Shown: piece by piece, positions 25,345 to 32,598 of the stretch
How positions within the stretch are numbered: the stretch's first letter is position 1
How the letters are laid out: each line of letters opens with the position of its first letter
NCBI GenBank assembly: GCA_022508285.1
Contig: JAFLVN010000006.1
Coordinates: 1 to 64,000, forward strand
Length of the DNA stretch: 64,000 nucleotides
Direction of reading: 5' to 3'
Origin: Clostridiales bacterium
GTDB taxonomy: Bacteria > Bacillota > Clostridia > Christensenellales > Borkfalkiaceae
Made by a program: the position numbers and the translations under genes
The notes under the pieces: generated by a model
Databases searched by the model: none
What the model saw: only the letters and a program-made list of their open reading frames with translations
Told to the model about the DNA's origin: nothing

Positions 25345-26694
25345 TTAATCGGTCTTATTTAATTTCCGAGACCATATTCCGCTGAAATATAATATCAGCG
25401 AAAGCACGGTCGAAAGCGTCCATCCTACCGGCCACGACAGCCATATACCGTCGGACTGCAGTCCTGCCGGTCCTTCCAAAATATACGCAAAACCAACTCG
25501 CAACAGCAAATCTGAGAAGGTTGAAATTAGAAAACACCATACTTTCACCGTGCCGCGCAAAACACCGTCGGAAATTAATTTTAAACAAATTATAAAGTAG
25601 AACGGAGACACAAACATCAAAAAATGTCTGCCTGCCGTAAGAGCTTCTTCACTGACCTCAGTCATAAATAATTTGACTGCGAAGCTCGGAAAGATAAAAA
25701 ATATCAGGAAAAACGGCAAGGCTATTATCAAGGATAATATACATCCCCACTTAAATCCTTGCTTAATACGTGACTTATCGCCTATTCCGTAGTTTTGTGC
25801 CGTGAAATTAGATACTCCGTTGCTCAGCGTGACAAAACAGTTGACAGCAAAAATATTTACTTTTGAGGCGGCAGTATATCCTGCAACCACCGCAGTACCG
25901 TTACGGTTTACAAGTGACTGAATAAATAAATTACCTACAGAAACAAAGCTCTGTTGCAGTATACTCGGAATGGCAATAATGCTTATTTTTTTGAGCATGG
26001 CAACGCTGAATTTCCTGCACTTGTATTCACGCCATATTCTGAAACGGAATAATAAAACGATAATCGTTCCCGCCATTGCTATGCCTTGCGCAACAAACGT
26101 AGCCCAGGCAGCTCCGCTAACGCCCCAATGAAACACACCTACAAACAGTAAATCGAGAGCAATATTACCAAGCGACGAACCTATTAAAAAATATAAAGGC
26201 GTGCGGGAGTCTCCTATTGCCGTAAATATTCCCGTTGCAACGTTATAAATAAACAGAAAAGGAAATGCCAGAATAAATATATTTAAATAGCTAAGAGAAT
26301 CCGAAAATATTTCCGGAGGTGTATCTAATAATTTAAGAATAGGTTTTGTTATCGGCAATCCCACAGCTAAAAATATTGCAGACAACACAAGCACAGAAAT
26401 AAATGACGTATAAATTGCAGTTTTCATATCGCCGTATTTTTTAGCGCCGAATAACTGGGAAATAATGACCGAGCAACCCGCATTTACGCCGATTGCGACC
26501 GCCATAAATATCATTGTAACAGGGTAAGATGTGCCGATTGCCGCAACGCCGTCCTCACCGTTACCGCTCATCTGTCCTACAATCACGGTGTCGGCAATGT
26601 TGTACATCTGCTGAAAAGCCACCGAAATAAGCATCGGTAGCACAAAGCACCATAAAACTTTTCTTGAATTTCCGACAGTTAAATCTCTATTCAT
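25345..26694 (-). CDS. MATE family efflux transporter
   Basis: This 449-residue protein with 12 membrane helices in two related halves belongs to the NorM/DinF-like MATE exporters that use Na+ or H+ gradients. N-terminal MLISVAFQQMYNIADTVIVG and VAAIGTSYPVTMIFMAVAIG are typical, and the second half begins IPSILQQSFVSVGNLFIQ with NGTAVVAGYTAA. Substrates cannot be predicted. AAAGGA precedes the ATG and a promoter lies at 26739-26767. Confidence 0.93.
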   Translation of the reverse strand: MNRDLTVGNSRKVLWCFVLPMLISVAFQQMYNIADTVIVGQMSGNGEDGVAAIGTSYPVTMIFMAVAIGVNAGCSVIISQLFGAKKYGDMKTAIYTSFISVLVLSAIFLAVGLPITKPILKLLDTPPEIFSDSLSYLNIFILAFPFLFIYNVATGIFTAIGDSRTPLYFLIGSSLGNIALDLLFVGVFHWGVSGAAWATFVAQGIAMAGTIIVLLFRFRIWREYKCRKFSVAMLKKISIIAIPSILQQSFVSVGNLFIQSLVNRNGTAVVAGYTAASKVNIFAVNCFVTLSNGVSNFTAQNYGIGDKSRIKQGFKWGCILSLIIALPFFLIFFIFPSFAVKLFMTEVSEEALTAGRHFLMFVSPFYFIICLKLISDGVLRGTVKVWCFLISTFSDLLLRVGFAYILEGPAGLQSDGIWLSWPVGWTLSTVLSLILYFSGIWSRKLNKTD

Positions 26695-26738
26695 ACAAAA
26701 AGTCCTTTCTTAAGTGAATAAGTTTTAAAGCGGTTATT

Positions 26739-26767
26739 ATTATAACACTTTCATTCATAATTTGTAA
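26739..26767 (-). promoter_or_regulatory. Sigma-A promoter of MATE gene
   Basis: -35 TTACAA (26762-26767), 17-base spacer, -10 TATAAT (26739-26744), then a 44-nt leader with AAAGGA before the ATG. Confidence 0.65.
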
Positions 26768-26786
26768 CAATAAAAATTAAATTTCC

Positions 26787-26821
26787 AAAAAATTGCAGCG
26801 GCTTTCCAATCGGAAAGCCGC
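26787..26821 (-). terminator. Terminator of the B12 operon
   Basis: GCGGCTTTCC (26798-26807) pairs with GGAAAGCCGC (26812-26821), followed on the minus strand by AATTTTTT. It is 17 nt after the last gene of the cobalamin-regulated operon. Confidence 0.88.
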
Positions 26822-26837
26822 TTCGTTTATGTACTAA

Positions 26838-27275
26838 CTATAATAAGGTTTGAATATCCGCACCCCGTTCGACAAATGCGAGCGTATATCCCGCAAGATA
26901 GTCGCAGTTAGCTACAAAGTTATTTGAATATACTCCGTTCAGATACAGTATAATCTGTGAAGGGTCATTCGGGCGCAGATTTCCGATAGAAGTAACATAA
27001 TTGCCCTTCCAATGTGCTTTAGCACGCTCGGAATTCCTGCCGTCAAACTCACCCTCTAATAACGCTGTCCAAGAGTCGTAGCTTTGGTAATCTACAACAA
27101 TTTCGGTCAGCTCATACCTTGTGAGCACATATACGGTTACGCTCCCTTCGTCTCCGCCCTCTCCCTGTTGGGAGAGAGCGGGAATTTCGTAAGGAAGGCC
27201 TTTTACGCAGCCTGCAATAAATACAAGACTAAGCGTTAAAAGAATCGATATAATCAAATACTTCTTTGATAACAT
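26838..27275 (-). CDS. Small lipoprotein, last gene of the B12-regulated operon
   Basis: This 145-residue protein has a signal peptide and lipobox (LVFIAGC, Cys22), so it is probably a surface lipoprotein. The mature part has TVYVLTRYELTEIVVDYQSY and a C-terminal IILYLNGVYSNNFVANCDYL. The short beta-rich pattern recalls DUF4430 (the beta domain of cobalamin-binding intrinsic factor) but is not a clear match. The ATG lies 47 bases inside the upstream gene in another frame; the good signal peptide supports it. Co-regulation by the riboswitch suggests a role in B12 capture. Confidence 0.75.
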   Translation of the reverse strand: MLSKKYLIISILLTLSLVFIAGCVKGLPYEIPALSQQGEGGDEGSVTVYVLTRYELTEIVVDYQSYDSWTALLEGEFDGRNSERAKAHWKGNYVTSIGNLRPNDPSQIILYLNGVYSNNFVANCDYLAGYTLAFVERGADIQTLL

Positions 27276-29160
27276 TTGCCATCACTTGATTTGCCGCATT
27301 TTCTTGCGTATATTCACGGAAAGTCTCTTTTGTGAAACTGCTTACCGAGTTGCCGTAACCCAACGACCAGTCGATACCCAATCTGTCTAATATAAGAACG
27401 AGAGTCATATTGATATCCATGTCGTTATCCTGAACGGTATATGAAGTTTTTGTAGCATATTCGGGAAGGAGTGAAACAATTTCAATATAATACGCTTCCT
27501 TGTTTGCCGCACGGGTTGTATATGAGCCTGCGGAGCCTTTCAGCAGATAATCGGTGACAAGCGCCGTTACGTCAATCTCTGACGAACCGGTCTTTAACAT
27601 ATCGTAAGCATATACCCAAAGGTCGTTTACTGTGACGCCCGTTGCGTCCATAATTATATCATCGTACCATGAGTCTAAAATATTGTCATAACCGAATACG
27701 GCAGGTCTGCCGAGATCAACAACTTCCGCCTTATAGAGCTGATAAGCAGACCATGCGAGCACCCACTGTTTGCTCTCTTTATCGTCCTGAGAAAGAGTTG
27801 TAACTTTTTCTAACGCCGCTCTGAGAGTTTCGGGGAGCACTACGTCGTCAGGCACTTCGGGCTTTTCAGGCGTAGGAGGAATTGTAGGTCTGTCCATGGG
27901 ATCTGTGGGAGTTGTGCCATCCTCCACGTAGCCGCAATAGATATCTTCGTAGAGTTCGGGAATATAATTGGTAGTTATTTCGTTATATTCATGGTCAATG
28001 AAATGCCAATAGCGGAAAGTATATCCATCGCCGGGATTGGGCTCCCACCAACGTTCGTATGCCTCATTTTCACGAGCATCGTTACCCGGAATTTGCGCAA
28101 GCGCTTCCGCCACACTGTCTGCACGGCAGAACGTGCGGTAACGCTGTGTACCGTCCGCATTCATAATGTGAACGACAAACTGACCGAGCATTTTTACGCC
28201 CGTTACCGTAAGTTCGATATCACCTAAAACAGTTATGCAATAAATCAATTCATTTGAGAGCGGGTCGGAATCGTCCGCACCCTCTCCCTGTGTTCCTATT
28301 ACTTCCGTACCGTTTGCAAAAAGCTTTGCATTAGCTGTCGTATACGAGCTGTCACGGCGGATTACTAAGTTGAGTGTCGTATCCTTAACCACGGAAATAC
28401 TACCCGAAAGAACTTGTTCGGTGTCGCTGATTCCGTCGTTGTTTGTATCCATCAATGCACGGAGCGTATAACCCTCTCTACCCACGTGAGTTACGGTTGC
28501 ATACTCTTCTTTATTTTCATTATCGGCAACGACTCCGGTCACGCCAACGGTTGTATTTTCAAGTACTCTGACCTTATAAAATGAGTGATAGCCCTCGTTT
28601 TTGAGCTGAACCACATCAAGCTGCCATTCGTTGAGCGAAGCAACTGCTTCGTATTCAGCGCCGACAACAATTAAATTTACTTTGGGAGCGGATATCTTGC
28701 GGTATCCTTCCTCAAGATATATGCCGATAACCGAAGTGTATCCTACTTCTTCCTCGACTTTGCTAAGTTCGTCAAGCCTGTAACCCACGCCTTCGCCGAG
28801 AATAAGCGATATGTCGGTGTTGGGAGTTGCGGTAACTTCGATTGACTGTGCCGAAACGGGAACGACGAAAGACTCAAAAACTTTGCCGTCGACTTTAAGC
28901 ACGGGCTCGTTCTGCTTGTAACCCTGCTGCAAGCTGACTTCGATATGTATATCTTCATCTGATTGGGTGACGATTTTGCCGTTTTTGGGCATAAGCCTGT
29001 CGTCACCCTGCGTGAAGATTACGCCTTCAACGCCTTCGGACCAGCTAACTTCTATAACGTTTTTATGTCCTTCCTGCGTGTCGCCTGCGCATGCAGCGGC
29101 AAAACACAATACCAAAGATAAAATCACTGATACAAATATAATAAAATATTTTTTCATTTT
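27229..29160 (-). CDS. Large surface lipoprotein in B12-regulated operon
   Basis: This 643-residue protein is preceded by AGGTG 9 nt upstream of the ATG. It has a signal peptide with lipobox FAAAC (Cys about 23), several beta-rich repeats (about 30-420), a Pro-rich linker (TPTDPMDRPTIPPTPEKPEV, about 425-445), then a helical domain of about 200 residues to the C-terminus (LPETLRAALEKVTTL... and TTRAANKEAYYIEIVSLLPE). The final part could be the alpha/alpha barrel seen with DUF4430 in transcobalamin-like proteins, but no diagnostic motif was seen. The layout and the riboswitch upstream argue for surface binding of cobalamin or cobinamide. Function is inferred. Confidence 0.75.
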   Translation of the reverse strand, partial: KMKKYFIIFVSVILSLVLCFAAACAGDTQEGHKNVIEVSWSEGVEGVIFTQGDDRLMPKNGKIVTQSDEDIHIEVSLQQGYKQNEPVLKVDGKVFESFVVPVSAQSIEVTATPNTDISLILGEGVGYRLDELSKVEEEVGYTSVIGIYLEEGYRKISAPKVNLIVVGAEYEAVASLNEWQLDVVQLKNEGYHSFYKVRVLENTTVGVTGVVADNENKEEYATVTHVGREGYTLRALMDTNNDGISDTEQVLSGSISVVKDTTLNLVIRRDSSYTTANAKLFANGTEVIGTQGEGADDSDPLSNELIYCITVLGDIELTVTGVKMLGQFVVHIMNADGTQRYRTFCRADSVAEALAQIPGNDARENEAYERWWEPNPGDGYTFRYWHFIDHEYNEITTNYIPELYEDIYCGYVEDGTTPTDPMDRPTIPPTPEKPEVPDDVVLPETLRAALEKVTTLSQDDKESKQWVLAWSAYQLYKAEVVDLGRPAVFGYDNILDSWYDDIIMDATGVTVNDLWVYAYDMLKTGSSEIDVTALVTDYLLKGSAGSYTTRAANKEAYYIEIVSLLPEYATKTSYTVQDNDMDINMTLVLILDRLGIDWSLGYGNSVSSFTKETFREYTQENAANQVMANVIKEVFDYIDSFNA

Positions 29161-29190
29161 AATTAGCACCTTATTTTTAAATTAATAAAA

Positions 29191-29883
29191 TTAAACTGTA
29201 ACCTTTTTAAACACGGTTACGATGGGCTTGAAAAGCAGCGCAACGCTTATAATAGTGCACAAAGTTTGCGTAATCATTACATCTAACGACTTCACAAAAT
29301 AACCCATAGCCGCACTCAGCGTATAGCCCAGAATAAGAGGAGTTATTACGTCGTCAAGAAGCGTAAAGCAAATCGTGCACACGGCTGCCACCGCAGTGAC
29401 AGATGCAATTTCTTTGCCTCCCTTTCCTTTGTTTTTAATTAATAAAACGGTATAAGTTATCAACAACACAACCGAAATCGAAAAAACAGCCCATAGCATT
29501 ATCGTTACTTGCTTTTGATACAGTATACTTATCGGAAGTCCCGTTATCGCAAAATAAGCGCTTGCAGCCGCAACAACCGTCAGCAATGTAAAGCTTATCC
29601 ACGCCGGAATTGTTTTTTTGCCCAATACTCCGAAGAGAACGGCAAATAGGTTGTAATAAATTAAATACAGCACAATAATGTTTACATTAAAACCGAAAAG
29701 TATACACCTTAAAAGGGAGAAACTTGTTGCAGTAATTAACCCCATTGAGACGCCGAAGGTATAGCAAAAACAGAGCAGAAACACAGTAACAAGCTCTACC
29801 CCCGGAACGTAACTCAATGTAAATTGTAGCGCAATCAGCAGTGCAACAGATACTGCGCATACCGCAACTTTTTTCGCATTCAT
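29191..29883 (-). CDS. ECF transporter S component, probably cobalamin-type
   Basis: This 230-residue membrane protein has six to seven helices and the S-component pattern: MNAKKVAVCAVSVALLIALQ at the start, FGVSMGLITATSFSLLRCI, and later TPLILGYTLSAAMGYF. S components bind vitamins and share an EcfA/A'/T module, which is not encoded in this window. It lies 1 nt after the DUF4430-like lipoprotein and under a cobalamin riboswitch, so the likely substrate is B12 or a precursor (CbrT-like role). Substrate is inferred from context. Confidence 0.8.
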   Translation of the reverse strand: MNAKKVAVCAVSVALLIALQFTLSYVPGVELVTVFLLCFCYTFGVSMGLITATSFSLLRCILFGFNVNIIVLYLIYYNLFAVLFGVLGKKTIPAWISFTLLTVVAAASAYFAITGLPISILYQKQVTIMLWAVFSISVVLLITYTVLLIKNKGKGGKEIASVTAVAAVCTICFTLLDDVITPLILGYTLSAAMGYFVKSLDVMITQTLCTIISVALLFKPIVTVFKKVTV

Positions 29884-29884
29884 A

Positions 29885-30331
29885 TCAGAACATTTCAGAC
29901 ATTGAAGTTATTTTTAAAATATACAAATGTCCCTCTATCATCGGCAATCCGTTAACACCATAATCGGCAGATACACATACAGTTTCTCCATACGTATACG
30001 AGCCCGGGTACGTGCCGGCATAGGTTACACCTTTATATTCAGTAAGAGTAGTGTATAAACCCCAAAACTCATCTGCCGCCGGCAAGTGACCATTAACAGA
30101 CGTAACAAAGCCGTCGGAAATTTCGTACTGAATTTTGCCCGACTTCTTTAAATTCTGCAAAACGTTTTCAAGGCTTACGTCCTCTTTCGTTTCGTCGGCA
30201 CGGATAACAAGAAGTTCCTCTTCGTTCTCAAGCACGGTGACTTTGGCGGTGCCCTTTCCGCACGCTGCAAACGCACAGAGCGCTAATATAAGCACCAGTA
30301 AAATTGATACAATTGACAGTTTCTTTTTCAT
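29885..30331 (-). CDS. DUF4430-like cobalamin-binding lipoprotein
   Basis: This 148-residue protein has a signal peptide and lipobox (ALCAFAAC, Cys24). The mature domain runs through KVTVLENEEELLVI, SLENVLQNLKKSGKIQYEI, FWGLYTTL and GVNGLPMIEGHLYILKI, the pattern of DUF4430, the beta domain of intrinsic factor and transcobalamin. GGAGGT lies 6 nt before the ATG. It is first gene after the cobalamin riboswitch and directly ahead of an ECF S component, so it probably presents B12 to the transporter. Confidence 0.82.
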   Translation of the reverse strand: MKKKLSIVSILLVLILALCAFAACGKGTAKVTVLENEEELLVIRADETKEDVSLENVLQNLKKSGKIQYEISDGFVTSVNGHLPAADEFWGLYTTLTEYKGVTYAGTYPGSYTYGETVCVSADYGVNGLPMIEGHLYILKITSMSEMF

Positions 30332-30343
30332 AAAAATACCTCC

Positions 30344-30372
30344 TGAAATAAAAATAGTGCCCTAACGGGCAC
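30344..30372 (-). terminator. Riboswitch expression platform terminator
   Basis: GTGCCC (30357-30362) pairs with GGGCAC (30367-30372); minus-strand T tract TATTTTTATTT follows. It is positioned between the aptamer and the ribosome-binding site, consistent with transcription termination when cobalamin is bound. Confidence 0.8.
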
Positions 30373-30525
30373 GGATAAATATACGTTATTTTTCCCCACT
30401 GCCCAAGAAAAAGTAACGCCTGATTCAACGGGCAGGCATTCGGACTTTAACCGCAATGACTGTTGCGACGGATTTTCACCGTACTTCCCCTGCTTTCCGC
30501 TTGTGCGGGCACGTTGAATTAGTCA
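30373..30525 (-). promoter_or_regulatory. Cobalamin riboswitch
   Basis: Minus-strand conserved core: AGGGGAAGTACGGTGAAAAT, then CCGTCGCAACAGT, then AAAGTCCGAATGCCTGCCC, which matches the GGGAA..GGTG.AAATCC..CGCAAC.GT..AGTCCGAA..CCTGCC consensus of AdoCbl riboswitches. A peripheral helix and an intrinsic terminator follow. It controls the four-gene operon 26838-30331, which should be repressed by cobalamin. Confidence 0.92.
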
Positions 30526-30556
30526 AGTTGTAAATATTTGCGCTTAATTTAGCGCA

Positions 30557-31729
30557 TTAAGATTTTATTGCCGATTTCAATTTGTCGAGCGCAACTTTCA
30601 GCGTTGCTCGAGGACAGGCAATATTTATTCTTTCAAATCCGCTTCCGCCTGCTCCGAACATATATCCGTCGTCAAGCCAAAGCTTTGCCTTTTGTTCTAC
30701 AAGTGTTTGCAGCTCCTCGTCACTCAAACCGAGTGAACGGCAGTCAAGCCAAACAAGGTACGTTCCCTCGGGCTCGACAAGCTTAATTTCGGGCAGATTA
30801 TCTTTAAGATAACTGCGCACAAAACCGAGGTTTTCTGCTAAATATTTTTTTAATTGATTAAGCCACTCACCGCCCTTGGTGTATGCGGTGTGGCATGCGG
30901 TAACACCGAAAATGTTAGGTTCCCAATAAGCAATTATATCTAAGTCGTCTTCAAACTTTTTACGCACCTGCGGGTCGGGAATATAGATATTTGAAATTTG
31001 CAGCCCCGCAAGGTTGAAAGTTTTTGTTGGTGCGGTACATACGGCGCATGTCTTTTCAAACTCCTTTTTCACCGTGGGGAACATAATGTGTTTATGTCCT
31101 TCATAGGTAAAATCTGCGTGGATTTCATCCGAAATTACAAAAACTCCGTGTTTTAAGCAGATATCGCCCATCTTTTCAAGCTCTTCCCTTGTCCAGACTC
31201 TGCCTACAGGGTTGTGCGGACTGCACAAAATAAACGCTTTAACTTTGTTTTCGATTATCTTTTTTTCAAAATCCTCAAAGTCAACCGAGTATCTACCGTT
31301 TTGGTTTTTAAGCTCACTTACAACAAGCTTCCTTTTATTCCTTGTAACAGCTGTTGAAAACGGATAATATACGGGCTGGCATATGAGCACGCCGTCGCCG
31401 ACTTCTGTAACAGCGCGAATCAACGAACATATTCCAAATACCACACCGGGTACGCATATAAATTTTTCGGGGTCGGCGTTCCAGCCGTGACGGTTTTTAA
31501 ACCAGTCTGCAACCGTTTGAAAGTAATCCTTCTTAGGCATGGTATAGCCGAAAACGCCGTGCTCAGCTCTCTTTTTCAATGCCTCGACCACCTCGGGCGC
31601 AGTTCCGAAATCCATATCGGCAATCCAAAGCGGAAGTGCGTCGGCGGACTTGCCGTTTTCAACGGCGTAATCGTATTTAAGGCAATATGTGTTTTTTCTG
31701 TCTATCTGACTGTCAAAAACATATTTCAT
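30557..31729 (-). CDS. MalY/PatB-type PLP aminotransferase (cystathionine beta-lyase-like)
   Basis: This 390-residue fold type I PLP enzyme of the MalY/PatB subgroup typically cleaves cystathionine or cysteine conjugates (C-S lyase). It shows ALPLWIADMDFGTAPEV at the N-terminus, CSPHNPVGRVW, SDEIHADFTY (PLP Asp/Tyr) and the Schiff-base lysine in TAPTKTFNLAGLQ, plus the C-terminal FERINIACPRATL. It starts directly after the tcdA stop (TGAATG), so the two are cotranscribed. A small hairpin before the riboswitch may end the transcript. Confidence 0.93.
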   Translation of the reverse strand: MKYVFDSQIDRKNTYCLKYDYAVENGKSADALPLWIADMDFGTAPEVVEALKKRAEHGVFGYTMPKKDYFQTVADWFKNRHGWNADPEKFICVPGVVFGICSLIRAVTEVGDGVLICQPVYYPFSTAVTRNKRKLVVSELKNQNGRYSVDFEDFEKKIIENKVKAFILCSPHNPVGRVWTREELEKMGDICLKHGVFVISDEIHADFTYEGHKHIMFPTVKKEFEKTCAVCTAPTKTFNLAGLQISNIYIPDPQVRKKFEDDLDIIAYWEPNIFGVTACHTAYTKGGEWLNQLKKYLAENLGFVRSYLKDNLPEIKLVEPEGTYLVWLDCRSLGLSDEELQTLVEQKAKLWLDDGYMFGAGGSGFERINIACPRATLKVALDKLKSAIKS

Positions 31730-32488
31730 TCAGTTCAACCCCGTTAAATCCTTTATGACCTCGCCTGCAATTATAAGTCCCACAGCGGGCGGTACGAATG
31801 CGTTGCTGCCGGGAATATCCCTGCGCACGGTGCACTTCCTGACTGTTCCCGGGGGACAGATGCAGTTATGGCGACAGCTCGTCTCCGTTTCCTGCTCGGG
31901 CTTTACGGGCTCTTCTTTAGAGTAGACAACTTTAAGGCTGTCAATCCCGAGTTTTCTCAGCTCTCTGCGCATGGTTTTTGCGAGCGGACAAACTGAAGTT
32001 TTATAAATATCCGCCACCTCGAATGCAGTCGGGTCGAGTTTGTTGCCAGCACCCATCGAGCTGATTATGGGAACACCTGCCGCCTTAGCCTTTTTTACAA
32101 GCGATAGCTTGCCCGTTACCGTGTCTATGGCGTCCACAATGTAATCATACTCGGTAAAATCAAACTCGTTTTCGGTATCCGGCATATAAAACGTTTTATA
32201 CGTGGTCACCTTGCAGTTGGGGTTAATATCGGCTATGCGCTCCGCCGCCACGTCTACTTTGTACTTGCCGACCGTACTGTGCGTAGCAAAAATCTGACGG
32301 TTTATGTTGGTTAAGCAGATTTTATCGTCGTCAATCAGGTCGAGTGCTCCAATGCCCGAACGGACAAGCGCCTCTACGGTATAACCGCCTACGCCGCCTA
32401 TACCGAATACTGCCACGCGCGATGAAGCAAGCTTTTGCATTGCCTTATCGCCAAGCAATAATTGAGTTCTCGAAAACTGGTTGAGCAT
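31730..32488 (-). CDS. tcdA: tRNA threonylcarbamoyladenosine dehydratase
   Basis: This 252-residue E1-like enzyme cyclises t6A at position 37 of ANN-decoding tRNAs to ct6A. It has the ATP-binding GIGGVGGYTVEALVRSG, the DLIDDDKICLTNINRQ segment, and YIVDAIDTVTGKLSL. The Cys in SVCPLAKTMRREL and the C-terminal PAVGLIIAGEVI follow. Its promoter (TTGACT-N18-TATATT) ends 6 nt before the ATG without a Shine-Dalgarno. It is divergent from comEC, also of leaderless geometry. Confidence 0.95.
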   Translation of the reverse strand: MLNQFSRTQLLLGDKAMQKLASSRVAVFGIGGVGGYTVEALVRSGIGALDLIDDDKICLTNINRQIFATHSTVGKYKVDVAAERIADINPNCKVTTYKTFYMPDTENEFDFTEYDYIVDAIDTVTGKLSLVKKAKAAGVPIISSMGAGNKLDPTAFEVADIYKTSVCPLAKTMRRELRKLGIDSLKVVYSKEEPVKPEQETETSCRHNCICPPGTVRKCTVRRDIPGSNAFVPPAVGLIIAGEVIKDLTGLN

Positions 32489-32494
32489 AATAAA

Positions 32495-32524
32495 AATATA
32501 TCAAATTTTAATATGTAAAGTCAA
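32495..32524 (-). promoter_or_regulatory. Sigma-A promoter of tcdA, leaderless geometry
   Basis: -35 TTGACT (32519-32524), 18-base spacer, -10 TATATT (32495-32500), then 6 nt to the ATG at 32488. Confidence 0.7.
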
Positions 32525-32563
32525 CATTTTTGCAAAATGTTACATGCAATTTTTTATTTCGGT

Positions 32564-32592
32564 TTGCAATAAATATGCTTATGTGCTAAACT
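32564..32592 (+). promoter_or_regulatory. Sigma-A promoter of comEC, leaderless geometry
   Basis: -35 TTGCAA (32564-32569), 17-base spacer, -10 TAAACT (32587-32592), then 6 nt to the ATG at 32599. It is divergent from the tcdA promoter. Confidence 0.7.
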
Positions 32593-32598
32593 TTAAAT

